A stretch of 64,000 nt of DNA from Vibrio intestinalis (lineage in GTDB: Bacteria > Pseudomonadota > Gammaproteobacteria > Enterobacterales > Vibrionaceae), in NCBI RefSeq assembly GCF_025195085.2, contig NZ_JANAVY020000007.1, positions 62,001-126,000 on the forward strand, given 5' to 3'. A model generated the notes under the pieces. The model ran no database searches, had not been told where the DNA came from, and saw only the letters and a list, made by a program, of their open reading frames with translations. The translations under genes and the position numbers were made by a program. Shown piece by piece: positions 1 through 8,415 of the stretch (its first letter is position 1; each line of letters starts with the position of its first letter).

Positions 1-1
1 T

Positions 2-418
2 GAAAGGCAAAATCGATTTAGCGAACAATTGGTAGATGCGATTGGTGACGTGATCATCACAGTCAATATTGATGGTGAAATCGAATACTTAAACCCTGCA
101 GCGTGCGAATGGCTAGGCTTTGAAGAGAAAAAGCTGCTCGGTGAGCCAATTGAAATGTACATCACCACACGCGATAAGCAGCATGAAACCTTCTCTAGCT
201 GGCTATACAAAACCAATATTATGGGCCACCGCGTTGAGCGAACGTTAAGGTTGAATGTTTTGGGGCGGAAGAACGTTTGTTACTCGTGCGATATTATTTG
301 CCAGCCAGTGGATTTGAATAAAGCTGGGGGCAGTGAATCGACTTCTGTAGTGGTCATCCGTATTAACAGCACTAAACGTTGTAACCGTGGTATGAAAGCG
401 TGCAAGTTGTGTGATTGA
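2..418 (+). CDS. PAS-domain protein, C-terminal part (5' end outside window)
   Basis: The reading frame is open from the first base of the window, so the gene starts to the left; the first in-window residues read ERQNRFSEQLVDAIGD, which already looks internal. What remains is one PAS fold: the VDAIGDVIITVNIDGEIEYL start and the N-P-A-A-C-E-W-L-G-F stretch are typical, as is the ERTLRLN segment near its end. PAS domains bind small ligands or sense redox state and usually sit in kinases, cyclases or regulators. Here nothing follows the PAS domain except a short Cys-containing tail (RCNRGMKACKLCD), so any output domain would have to be upstream, which is the less common order. The gene ends ahead of a strong hairpin terminator. 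Product class is fairly safe; function is not. Confidence 0.6.
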   Translation, partial: ERQNRFSEQLVDAIGDVIITVNIDGEIEYLNPAACEWLGFEEKKLLGEPIEMYITTRDKQHETFSSWLYKTNIMGHRVERTLRLNVLGRKNVCYSCDIICQPVDLNKAGGSESTSVVVIRINSTKRCNRGMKACKLCD

Positions 419-454
419 CTTGTTTGATTGACGTTTTCCAAACATTAAAAATCA

Positions 455-477
455 AAAAGGGCGCTTAGCGCCCTTTT
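455..477. terminator. Bidirectional hairpin terminator
   Basis: A perfect 10-bp stem (AAAAGGGCGC, loop TTA, GCGCCCTTTT) lies between the PAS gene and the oppositely oriented MFS gene. A/T runs on both sides let it act in both directions. Confidence 0.85.
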
Positions 478-517
478 GCATGTCTGGAACATTCAGATTC
501 CGACATTGAATATCGAT

Positions 518-1678
518 TTATTCGCCCGCCATTGCTTGGCGTTTACCTTTGATGCTCGCAAGTAGCATGTAGATGCAAGTCGCCAGTAGTGCAGCAAATA
601 AGTAACCTAGTAGGCCTTGAGTGCCGAGCATAAAGCCATCTGCAATCACTGGGCCTGCAACTGAGCCAATGCTGTAGCTAAATAGCATTACTTGAGTCAC
701 CGAAACAATGTAGCTCGGGTCAAGTTTGTCACAGCCTAGGTTGATCGCAACAGGGTAAATTGCGAATACCGCCATACCCAACACAAACAAGCTGATACCT
801 AGTAGGTAGATGCTGCTGTCTGAAGCCGCTAAGCTAATCGAGCCAACGCCCAGTAGGCAGAATAGCGCCATGAGTAGTGTGCGACCTAGAAACTTAGACA
901 ACCAAGGCACAATAGGTTGTACCGCCATACCACCTAAGATAATCAATGCCATTAGACCGCCTAGGTCATCGTTAGCAATACCGCGATTGCTCAGTTCTAC
1001 AGGCATTAGGCCGTAAATCGCACCTAAAGTTAAACCTGAAACAATACAGCCAATAATTGCAGCGTGGTTTAGCTTGGTCATTTGTTTTAGAGACAGTGAA
1101 GCGCTATGGCCTGATTCAGGTTGATCAGAACGGCCAAAAAACAACACCACAATCGCTAAGCTAAGTAGCAAGAAAATCGCGATGAATGGCACGCTACCTG
1201 TGATACCTAAGAACCCGATACCAAGTTGGCCTAGTGAGCTACCACCGTATAGAGAACCCATGTACAAACCCAAGCGTTTTGCTCGTGCGCTTTCGTCACC
1301 GTGAAGCAACCAAGATTCAACAATCACGAACACGCCTGCAACCGCAATACCCGCGATAAAACGAGCCACTAACCACGCCGATGCCGAAGCAATGGTAGGC
1401 AATACTAGAATGGTCGAAATAAACGCCAATAGGCAGTAGATGAACGCATTGCGGTGACCCACTTTATTTACTAAAGGTTCGATCACCATTGCTCCAACTA
1501 GAAGACCGGCATAGAACACACTGGCTAGCCAACTCGCTAAACTGCCGTCCAAACCGTAGTGTGGAAGCATTAGCGGAATCAAGCTCATTAAATAGCCAGA
1601 TGCTACCGCATATAGAGCTAACGCGATAACAGGAACTGCGATGCGAGCTTTAGGTGCAGGAGCTAGAGTGTTTTCCAA
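518..1678 (-). CDS. MFS transporter, YcaD-like
   Basis: A 386-residue, very hydrophobic protein with about 12 predicted membrane segments and a short loop of polar residues in the middle (around residues 185-205). The conserved stretch VARFIAGIAVAGVFVIVES after the fourth segment resembles the YcaD branch of the major facilitator superfamily, whose substrate is not established. The start is a TTG at the 5' end of the frame, preceded by GAGGC about 8 bases upstream; no ATG lies close enough to keep the first membrane segment. It is a single-gene unit, ended by the bidirectional hairpin at its 3' side. A related MFS drug or sugar exporter cannot be excluded. Confidence 0.65.
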   Translation of the reverse strand: MENTLAPAPKARIAVPVIALALYAVASGYLMSLIPLMLPHYGLDGSLASWLASVFYAGLLVGAMVIEPLVNKVGHRNAFIYCLLAFISTILVLPTIASASAWLVARFIAGIAVAGVFVIVESWLLHGDESARAKRLGLYMGSLYGGSSLGQLGIGFLGITGSVPFIAIFLLLSLAIVVLFFGRSDQPESGHSASLSLKQMTKLNHAAIIGCIVSGLTLGAIYGLMPVELSNRGIANDDLGGLMALIILGGMAVQPIVPWLSKFLGRTLLMALFCLLGVGSISLAASDSSIYLLGISLFVLGMAVFAIYPVAINLGCDKLDPSYIVSVTQVMLFSYSIGSVAGPVIADGFMLGTQGLLGYLFAALLATCIYMLLASIKGKRQAMAGE

Positions 1679-1820
1679 TGTCTTTGCCTCAAGTTGAATA
1701 TAATTTAGGGGGGATTTGCGGCGACTATGGACAATTGAGAGGTTTTGGTAAAACGAAAAGTTTTACTCCTGACGATTAATGATTTTTATCGTAGGAATTG
1801 CTGAGTATTTATATGAAAAA

Positions 1821-1846
1821 GCCGACAAAATAAGCAATCTGTCGGC
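1821..1846 (-). terminator. Terminator of trxC
   Basis: Stem GCCGACA/TGTCGGC with a 12-base loop. On the minus strand it is followed by TTTTTC, and it lies about 30 bases past the trxC stop. Confidence 0.75.
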
Positions 1847-1873
1847 ATTTATTTGTTTGATATGGGAGGTGGT

Positions 1874-2308
1874 TTATTTGGTCAAAGCATCATTTAGCCA
1901 TTGATTAAACTGGCCTTTGGGTAGCGCGCCATTAATGACATCAACTCTTTTACCATTTTTGAATACCATAACGGTTGGAATGCTCCTAATTTGATGTTGC
2001 ATCGCCAAATTCTGCTGGTTTTCAGTATTTATTTTTACGAATCGAACATTTCCTGTACGCTCGCTGGCGGTATCTTCAAACACGGGCGCAAATCCCACAC
2101 AAGGGTTACACCACGGAGCCCAAAAATCGACCACAACAGGTTGGTCACTGTTTAGTAGAGCAGCAAAATTAGACTCTGTACCCTCGATAGGCGCACCGTC
2201 GAGCAGTGGCTGTTGGCATTTACCACAGTTAGGGCTTTCAGATACGCGTTCTAATGGAACTCGGTTAACCCCTGAACACGATGGGCATCGGGTGTTGAAT
2301 GTTGACAT
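1874..2308 (-). CDS. trxC: Thioredoxin 2 (zinc-binding thioredoxin)
   Basis: A 144-residue cytoplasmic thiol-disulfide reductase. The N-terminal extension has two zinc-site Cys pairs, CPSC (residues 8-11) and CGKC (28-31), which separates TrxC from TrxA. The thioredoxin fold follows, with FWAPWCNPCVGFAPVF as the active site and the cis-proline region IRSIPTVMVF. The active-site pair is C-N-P-C rather than the textbook C-G-P-C; the rest of the fold looks intact, so I read this as a lineage variant. A SD-like GAGAGAAG precedes the ATG. It lies directly upstream of a terminator and just downstream of msrA on the same strand. MsrA needs thioredoxin to be recycled, so the pairing makes functional sense as an oxidative-repair unit. 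Confidence 0.9.
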   Translation of the reverse strand: MSTFNTRCPSCSGVNRVPLERVSESPNCGKCQQPLLDGAPIEGTESNFAALLNSDQPVVVDFWAPWCNPCVGFAPVFEDTASERTGNVRFVKINTENQQNLAMQHQIRSIPTVMVFKNGKRVDVINGALPKGQFNQWLNDALTK

Positions 2309-2379
2309 GACTTCTCTCTTCTAATTGCTTATACGATGGTGTTGAGCATTACCATCTGTTGTTGAATATTGTTGTTAAG

Positions 2380-2853
2380 TTATTGTTTGTACTTATGTAG
2401 TAAATCTAGCGGGATATGGCAGTAATCGTTAGGGTGTAACGTCAAACGGTCTTGATGCTCAGGATCGCTCTTTACATAGTTGTTGAGTGATATGACTTCA
2501 ACCGCAATCTGTTCGCTGTCTTTGCGATTGGCAATAAACTGCTTTGCGCTCTCTAAGTGCTGAGCGTTTTGGCTGTAAATACCTGTACGGTATTTTTCGC
2601 CGATATCATCACCTTGTTTGTTGATGCTATGAGGATCGATGATCTCGAAAAAGTAGCCGATCAGCTGTTCTAGTGTGACTAGGCTGGGGTCAAAAACGGT
2701 TCGTACACACTCCGCATAACCATCATAAGGCGTATTGGTTGCGGTGCTGCTTCCGTTTGCGCGGCCAGCTTCTGTCTCAACAACGCCAGGGACGTGGCGC
2801 ATAAACTCTTGCACTCCCCAAAGGCAGCCGCCAGCAAAATACACTTCTTCCAT
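2380..2853 (-). CDS. msrA: Peptide methionine sulfoxide reductase MsrA (cytoplasmic)
   Basis: A 157-residue MsrA that reduces methionine-S-sulfoxide in proteins. The catalytic motif is FAGGCLWG near the N-terminus, with Leu where many MsrA have Phe; YRTGIY and IDPHS are further family marks. There is no signal peptide, so it acts in the cytoplasm. I chose the ATG at 2853 because GGAAG lies 8 bases before it; a GTG two codons upstream (2859) would overlap that site. It is upstream of trxC on the same strand with a 71-base gap, so co-transcription is likely. A second, periplasmic MsrA domain is encoded at about 13.5-14.6 kb. Confidence 0.9.
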   Translation of the reverse strand: MEEVYFAGGCLWGVQEFMRHVPGVVETEAGRANGSSTATNTPYDGYAECVRTVFDPSLVTLEQLIGYFFEIIDPHSINKQGDDIGEKYRTGIYSQNAQHLESAKQFIANRKDSEQIAVEVISLNNYVKSDPEHQDRLTLHPNDYCHIPLDLLHKYKQ

Positions 2854-2982
2854 TACCACTTCCTATTCTCTGTTTTAGTGACTACGCGAGCTTGTACTAA
2901 TATTGCAGTAGCGGTGAATATTGCCATGCACCACGCGGATATATACTATTTGGGGATAAATGAAGAAAAATAAAGGCTCTCA

Positions 2983-4062
2983 ATGACCAACTACTACGCT
3001 GAAATTACTGGTTGGGGGAAATGTGTTCCGCCAGCAACGCTCTCTAACGATGACCTAAGTACCTTCCTTGACACTTCTGATGAGTGGATTCGCACTCGAA
3101 CGGGGATTGAAAATCGTCGTATTAGCCATGTAGAAACGTCAGATATGGCGACAGTTGCTGCTAAGCACGCGATTGCCTGTGCGGGAATTACCGCTCAAGA
3201 CGTTGATGTAATTATCGTGGCGACCTGTTCACCAGATTCTCTTATCCCTAACATCGCGTCTAAAGTGTCGCAAAATCTTGGTATTCAAGGTGCGACGGCA
3301 TTTGATTTGAACGCAGCTTGTACTGGCTTTGTGTATGCGCTAGAAACCGCGACACGTTTAATCCAAGCGGGTAACTACCAAAACGCACTGATTATCGGTG
3401 CTGAGCGTCTATCGTTTTATATTGATTGGACACAGCGTGATACCGCAGTTTTATTTGGTGATGGTGCAGGCGCAGCCATCTTAAGTAAGACAGAGCAGCC
3501 AGTTGGTCTGCAAAACGCGCAGCTAGGTTGTGATTCGCAAGGCCGTGATATTTTGGCCGTGCCCAAATTTGGTACTTCGATGGATCGCTTTGCCGCTGAT
3601 AATGGCCATTGGGATTTCAACTTCGTAGGTAAAGAAATCTTCAAACGTGCGGTAAAAGGCATGGGTGCTGCGGCGCACAGCGTGTTGACTCGTAGCCAAC
3701 TGACTACCGATCAAGTTGATGTTGTAATCCCGCATCAAGCGAACATTCGCATCATCCAAACTTTGTGTGACCTCGCGGGGATTGCTCAAGAGAAGGCGTT
3801 TGTAAACATCCAAAACTACGGCAACACTTCTGCGGCGACTGTGCCGATTGCACTGTGTGAAGCTTTAGAACAAGGTAAAGTAAAACCGGGTGATAACCTG
3901 CTTTTGGCTGCATTTGGCGCGGGTTTAACTTGGGGCGCGGGTCATGTTCGTTGGGGTCAACGTGTAACGCCGATTGAAATGAGCGACGCGCAGCTTCCAC
4001 CATGTGAGCAAACCGCCTTAGAACTGCTAGAAAATGCGATTACTCAGTGTAAAAGCCGATAG
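2983..4062 (+). CDS. fabH: Beta-ketoacyl-ACP synthase III (second FabH)
   Basis: A 359-residue enzyme of the thiolase fold that condenses an acyl-CoA starter with malonyl-ACP to start fatty acid synthesis. The Cys-His-Asn triad is visible: Cys in [13 protein letters not shown], His in [10 protein letters not shown], Asn in [11 protein letters not shown]. The [17 protein letters not shown] segment is the usual FabH N-terminal signature. It is longer than E. coli FabH (about 317 residues) by a C-terminal tail after GHVRWG. It is not among the fab/plsX/acpP genes, so it is probably the accessory FabH that vibrios carry on the second chromosome, perhaps with a different starter preference. AAAGG precedes the ATG. 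It runs toward sbcD with a 57-base gap that holds a hairpin. Confidence 0.85.
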   Translation: MTNYYAEITGWGKCVPPATLSNDDLSTFLDTSDEWIRTRTGIENRRISHVETSDMATVAAKHAIACAGITAQDVDVIIVATCSPDSLIPNIASKVSQNLGIQGATAFDLNAACTGFVYALETATRLIQAGNYQNALIIGAERLSFYIDWTQRDTAVLFGDGAGAAILSKTEQPVGLQNAQLGCDSQGRDILAVPKFGTSMDRFAADNGHWDFNFVGKEIFKRAVKGMGAAAHSVLTRSQLTTDQVDVVIPHQANIRIIQTLCDLAGIAQEKAFVNIQNYGNTSAATVPIALCEALEQGKVKPGDNLLLAAFGAGLTWGAGHVRWGQRVTPIEMSDAQLPPCEQTALELLENAITQCKSR

Positions 4063-4089
4063 TTAGCTCAATTCTACAATGTTATTATT

Positions 4090-4117
4090 GCGCCCTTAAC
4101 GATAAGAATAAGGGCGC
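4090..4117 (+). promoter_or_regulatory. Hairpin overlapping the sbcD ribosome-binding region
   Basis: GCGCCCTTA, a 10-base loop, then TAAGGGCGC: a perfect 9-bp stem. The 3' arm ends two bases before the sbcD ATG and contains the only purine-rich SD-like stretch (AAGGGCG). There is no U-tract, so it does not look like a normal fabH terminator; it could fold over the ribosome site. Confidence 0.6.
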
Positions 4118-4119
4118 AA

Positions 4120-5262
4120 ATGAAGTTCCTTCACACCTCAGATTGGCACCTAGGCCGTCAGTTTCATAACGTCTCACTGCTTGATGATCAGCGAGCCGTA
4201 CTCGAACAGATTATCCAATACATTGATGAAAATCCGGTTGATGCGCTGGTCATCGCTGGTGATATTTATGATCGTTCAGTACCCCCAACCGCAGCCATTG
4301 AATTGCTTGACCAATTTGTTGAAAAGGTGTGCTCACAGCGCAACCTACCGATTATTCTTATCTCAGGTAACCATGATGGTGCGCAGCGCTTAGCGTTTGG
4401 CGCAGGGCAAATGAAAGGCGCAGGCCTGCACATCATTGCTAACTTTGACGATATGCTGAAACCCGTGGTGCTAAATAGTGAAATCGGCGAGGTAGCATTT
4501 TATGGCATGCCTTATAACGACCCTGAGTTAGTGCGTCATCACTACCAGCAAAGCGTGTCAGACCATGATCAAGCCCATCAATATCTAGCCAATTTGATCC
4601 TAGAGCAGCGAAATATCAAGCAAAAGAACGTACTCATTAGCCACTGCTTTATGGATGGCGCGATAGAATCTGAATCAGAACGTCCGCTCTCTATTGGCGG
4701 CTCTGAGCGCGTCAGCCATCAACATTTCGTTGATTTCGACTACGTCGCATTAGGTCATTTGCATCAGCCACAAAAAAAGGGTGAGGAGTATATCCGTTAC
4801 TCTGGCTCTTTAATGAAATACAGTTTTTCTGAGCAACACCACAACAAGGGTATGAGCCTTGTAGAGCTGGATGAAAACGGCTTCAAATCGGTTACCCATA
4901 TCCCGCTTGTCGCACCGCATCAAATGCGCATTGTTGAGGGGGAGATGGATGAGATCTTGCAACAAGGTAAAACCGACCCTAATGCCCACGATTATCTATT
5001 GGTTCGTTTACAAGACAAGCACGCCATCTTAGACCCAATGGAAAAATTGCGTAAGGTCTATCCAAATGTCCTGCATCTCGAGAAGCCGGGCATGCTGGTG
5101 GGCGTCGATCAAGATATTGGCAAGGCGAGGCTAGCGCGTGGTGAGCTCGATATGTTTAAAGACTTCTTCTTAGAAGCGAAAAAGGAGCCACTGACTGAGC
5201 AACAAGAAACGGCGATATCAGACATTATTCAGCAGCTTTCTGCTGACAAGGAGGCTAAGTAA
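4120..5262 (+). CDS. sbcD: Exonuclease subunit SbcD
   Basis: A 380-residue Mre11-type nuclease subunit. The metallophosphoesterase motifs occur in order: SDWHLG (Asp8, His10), GDIYD (Asp48), GNHDG (Asn84, His85) and later GHLHQPQ. Together with SbcC it cuts hairpins and DNA ends, processing palindromes and blocked breaks. The stop codon overlaps the SbcC start by one base (TAATG), so the two subunits are translationally coupled. The hairpin just upstream covers the start region. Confidence 0.95.
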   Translation: MKFLHTSDWHLGRQFHNVSLLDDQRAVLEQIIQYIDENPVDALVIAGDIYDRSVPPTAAIELLDQFVEKVCSQRNLPIILISGNHDGAQRLAFGAGQMKGAGLHIIANFDDMLKPVVLNSEIGEVAFYGMPYNDPELVRHHYQQSVSDHDQAHQYLANLILEQRNIKQKNVLISHCFMDGAIESESERPLSIGGSERVSHQHFVDFDYVALGHLHQPQKKGEEYIRYSGSLMKYSFSEQHHNKGMSLVELDENGFKSVTHIPLVAPHQMRIVEGEMDEILQQGKTDPNAHDYLLVRLQDKHAILDPMEKLRKVYPNVLHLEKPGMLVGVDQDIGKARLARGELDMFKDFFLEAKKEPLTEQQETAISDIIQQLSADKEAK

Positions 5263-8200
5263 TGACGCCGCTAAAGTTAACCATTCAAGCGTTTGGCCCG
5301 TTTGCGGGTAAAGAAGAAATCGACTTTACCGCGCTTGGGCATGCTCCGCTATTTCTGATCAATGGCCCAACAGGGTCGGGTAAGAGCTCGATTCTTGATG
5401 CGATCTGTTTTGCCTTGTACGGCGAAACGACAGGCAGCGAACGTACTGGCGATCAAATGCGCTGTGACCACGCCAGCGCCGATGCAGTAGCTGAGGTGAG
5501 CTTCGATTTCAGCTTAGGACCAAACCAATATCGAGTGGTGCGCTCTCCTGAGCAGCAAGTGCCAAAAAAACGCGGTGAAGGGACAACCAAAAAAGCCCAT
5601 AACGCCACCTTGTTTAAATTGGTCGACGGCGAAGAGCAGTTGATTGCCAATAAACCTACTCCCGTGGCGAAAGCCGTGGTGGAGTTGATTGGCCTAGATG
5701 TAAAACAGTTTCGTCAGGTGATGGTACTGCCACAAGGTAAGTTCCGTGAACTATTGATCGCCAACTCCAAAGAGCGAGAGCAGATTTTCGGTCAGCTTTT
5801 CCAAACTCACATTTATGTTGCGATTGAACGTGCGTTGTTTGATAAAGCCGCGCATATTCGCCGGTCTAAAGATGAGTTTGATAACCAGATTAAAGGCGCG
5901 CTTGATGTAGCAAGTGTGGCAACGGAAGATGCGCTCAAACAGCAACTGCAAGAGTTAGCTCCGCAGTTGGAGTCAGCGCAGCAAGCCACAGACAGCAAGG
6001 CTAAAGAGCTAGAGCAAGCGCAGGCAGCGCATAAATCAGCGAGCGATCTGCAAGCAAAATTCGTCCGCCGAGAACAACTGACTCAGCAAGTACAACAACT
6101 TCAGGCCAAGCAGCCTGAGATGGACAACTTAACATCCCAGCGTAAACAAGCTTTGGCCGCTCAAGAGTTAAAGCTACCTTATAATAATCAGTTGCAAGCT
6201 GCGCAAGGCGCTAATCAGCTCGCTCAGCAAGTAGAGCTGTCAGCGGCTAAAGTGGTTACCGCGCAACAAGCTCATCAAGTAGCGCACGCCAATCTAGAGC
6301 AAGCGACACAAGCCGCTCAAGCTGTCCCTGCTTTGCAGCAACAGTTGTTCAATTTACAGGAAGTGGCAAAGCGCTTGGCTGAGCGCGACAAGCAGCAAGC
6401 GCATTTAGTGGCGGCTGAAAGTGCCTGCCAGCAGTCAGAGTTGGCAGTAACACAAGGGCGTGGTCAACTTGAGCAATTAGAGCGGCAAATAAAAGTGCAG
6501 CAAACGAACTTACAAAGCAGTAAAGAGCAAATTGCTGCGTTGCCAGCCATGCAGCAACAGCGCCTAACGGTTGAAAAGCAGATTCAAGCATGTAACGAAC
6601 TGGCCAACACCCAACAAGCGGCGCAGCAGTTACAGCAAATCCATCAGCAAAAACAAGGCGAACATCAGTTTGCGGTGCAGCAAACTGAATTGGCTAAGCG
6701 CAATGCTGATCAGCTCGAATATACATGGCACTCAGCGCAAGCGGCGGTGCTTGCTCAAACATTGCAGCTTGGTGAGCCTTGTCCTGTGTGTGGCAGTAAA
6801 GAACATCCCAAGCCTGCTGAGTTTGTGGGGCAAGCGATCACTAAACAAAAAGTTGATGATGCACGTGCTGAGCAGCAGCTTCGCCTAAATGAGCAAGAGC
6901 AAGCTAATCAAGCATTGCAGCAAGCGCAGATGGATGTGGCTAAAGTTGAGCAAGCCGTAAAAGGTTGGCAGCAACAGCTAAGCGATGTGAGTAAATCGGG
7001 CGAGCAATGGCAACAGGAGTTAGCAAAGCTATTAACGGAGATTGCCAAGTTAGAGCAGCTCAATATCGAGCAGCTTAACGCGCAGTTAAACAGCCTAGAA
7101 CAGCAGTTTACACAGCTTAAGCAGCAGCTGGTTTTGATGGAGCAGAAACAGACTCAAGACAAACAGCAATTAGCCACTGTGCAATCTGCGTTGCATACCT
7201 TGATGCAAGATGTGGATTTAAGCCAGCAAGATAGCCAGTTTGTGCAAGCAGAGCAGCACAAAACTCAACAGCAGATTCACTCTTTGCAACAGGCAGAAGC
7301 GGCGGCGAAAACCACGTTTGAGCACACTCAAAGCCAACTGCTGACCAGCCAAACCCAAGCGGATGCCTTTAACAAACAGTTGGAAGAGGCGAAGCAAAAG
7401 CTCGAAGCGGTGCAACAAACGTGGCAGCAAGCCTTGAGTGCCAGCCAGTTTGCCGATGAAGCCGCATTCATTAGCGCCGAGCTTAGCCAAATTCAAGTAG
7501 AGCAGATAGAGCATCAGTTACAACAATATTCCGAGCAGCTATCTAGCTTAAGAGGCGCGCTTTCGGCACTAGAGCAAGATCTAGCCGAGCAGCCATTGCC
7601 AGATCTTGATGCTTTGGAGCAAATCTTACTTGGCGCTCAGCAAGCGCATCAAAAGGCGCTAAATGCGCTTAGCCAGCTAAAATCCCAGTACGACAACCTA
7701 CATAAAGTAGAGCTGCGACTGACCGAACTCTACAAACAAAATCAAGCGCTTGAACAAGAGTATCAAGTGATTGGTACGTTAAGTGATATTGCTAATGGCC
7801 GAACGGGCGCCAAGGTAAGCCTGCATCGTTTTGTGCTTGGCGTACTGCTCGATGATGTCTTGATTCAAGCCTCTCAGCGTTTGCGCAAGATGAGTAAGGG
7901 GCGCTACGAATTACGCCGTAAGGAGGAGCGAGCAAAAGGTAATGCGGGTTCTGGCCTTGATTTGCTGGTGGAAGATGGCTATTCAGGTAAGTTGCGTGAT
8001 GTTGCGACTTTATCAGGTGGTGAGTCTTTCATGGCTGCATTGGCGTTAGCGCTTGGCCTCTCAGACGTTGTGCAATCTTATAGCGGCGGTATTCGTCTTG
8101 ATACCCTGTTTATTGATGAAGGTTTTGGTAGCTTAGACCCAGAGTCGCTCGATTTGGCCATCCAAACACTGATTGATTTACAGCAAGGTGGCCGAACCAT

Positions 8201-8306
8201 AGGTTTGATCTCACACGTGAGTGAGCTTAAAGAGCAGATGTCACTTAGAGTGGATGTTACCGCTGATCGTAGCGGTAGCCGTGTCTCGCTGCATGGAATG
8301 GCTTAG
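5262..8306 (+). CDS. sbcC: Exonuclease subunit SbcC (Rad50-type ATPase)
   Basis: A 1014-residue SMC-like ATPase. Walker A is GPTGSGKSS (residues 35-43). A very long Gln-rich coiled coil follows, interrupted by the zinc hook CPVC at about residues 507-510. The ABC signature LSGGESF (about 916) and Walker B FIDEGFGSLD (about 950) close the head. The coiled coil is unusually rich in Gln and Ala, with many CAG/CAA codons, but has no simple nucleotide repeat. It forms the complex with SbcD directly upstream. The gene is followed by a hairpin that is also only 13 bases before cqsS. Confidence 0.95.
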   Translation: MTPLKLTIQAFGPFAGKEEIDFTALGHAPLFLINGPTGSGKSSILDAICFALYGETTGSERTGDQMRCDHASADAVAEVSFDFSLGPNQYRVVRSPEQQVPKKRGEGTTKKAHNATLFKLVDGEEQLIANKPTPVAKAVVELIGLDVKQFRQVMVLPQGKFRELLIANSKEREQIFGQLFQTHIYVAIERALFDKAAHIRRSKDEFDNQIKGALDVASVATEDALKQQLQELAPQLESAQQATDSKAKELEQAQAAHKSASDLQAKFVRREQLTQQVQQLQAKQPEMDNLTSQRKQALAAQELKLPYNNQLQAAQGANQLAQQVELSAAKVVTAQQAHQVAHANLEQATQAAQAVPALQQQLFNLQEVAKRLAERDKQQAHLVAAESACQQSELAVTQGRGQLEQLERQIKVQQTNLQSSKEQIAALPAMQQQRLTVEKQIQACNELANTQQAAQQLQQIHQQKQGEHQFAVQQTELAKRNADQLEYTWHSAQAAVLAQTLQLGEPCPVCGSKEHPKPAEFVGQAITKQKVDDARAEQQLRLNEQEQANQALQQAQMDVAKVEQAVKGWQQQLSDVSKSGEQWQQELAKLLTEIAKLEQLNIEQLNAQLNSLEQQFTQLKQQLVLMEQKQTQDKQQLATVQSALHTLMQDVDLSQQDSQFVQAEQHKTQQQIHSLQQAEAAAKTTFEHTQSQLLTSQTQADAFNKQLEEAKQKLEAVQQTWQQALSASQFADEAAFISAELSQIQVEQIEHQLQQYSEQLSSLRGALSALEQDLAEQPLPDLDALEQILLGAQQAHQKALNALSQLKSQYDNLHKVELRLTELYKQNQALEQEYQVIGTLSDIANGRTGAKVSLHRFVLGVLLDDVLIQASQRLRKMSKGRYELRRKEERAKGNAGSGLDLLVEDGYSGKLRDVATLSGGESFMAALALALGLSDVVQSYSGGIRLDTLFIDEGFGSLDPESLDLAIQTLIDLQQGGRTIGLISHVSELKEQMSLRVDVTADRSGSRVSLHGMA

Positions 8307-8381
8307 AGTTAACGGTACATGATATCGGTTGTATAAAATTTCCCAAATATCCCATTATTAAGTAAAATGTAAATTATAAAT

Positions 8382-8403
8382 AAGCCCTATTTTTATAGGG
8401 CTT
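8382..8403 (+). terminator. Hairpin between sbcC and cqsS
   Basis: A 9-bp stem AAGCCCTAT/ATAGGGCTT with a TTTT loop, then TTAAATTTTT. It fits a terminator for sbcDC but ends 12 bases before the cqsS start, so it would lie in the cqsS leader if that gene has its own promoter upstream. Confidence 0.7.
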
Positions 8404-8415
8404 TAAATTTTTAAC

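Noticed and set aside
245..445. Minus-strand frame opposite the PAS gene
   Set aside because: Lies wholly over a real gene, has no SD and no protein-like pattern; a shadow frame.
3417..4003. Several minus-strand frames of 80-96 codons across fabH
   Set aside because: They mirror the codon structure of fabH; compositions are not protein-like.
6000..7700. CAG/CAA-rich tract in sbcC that resembles a simple repeat
   Set aside because: It encodes the Gln-rich coiled coil of SbcC; no fixed repeat unit.
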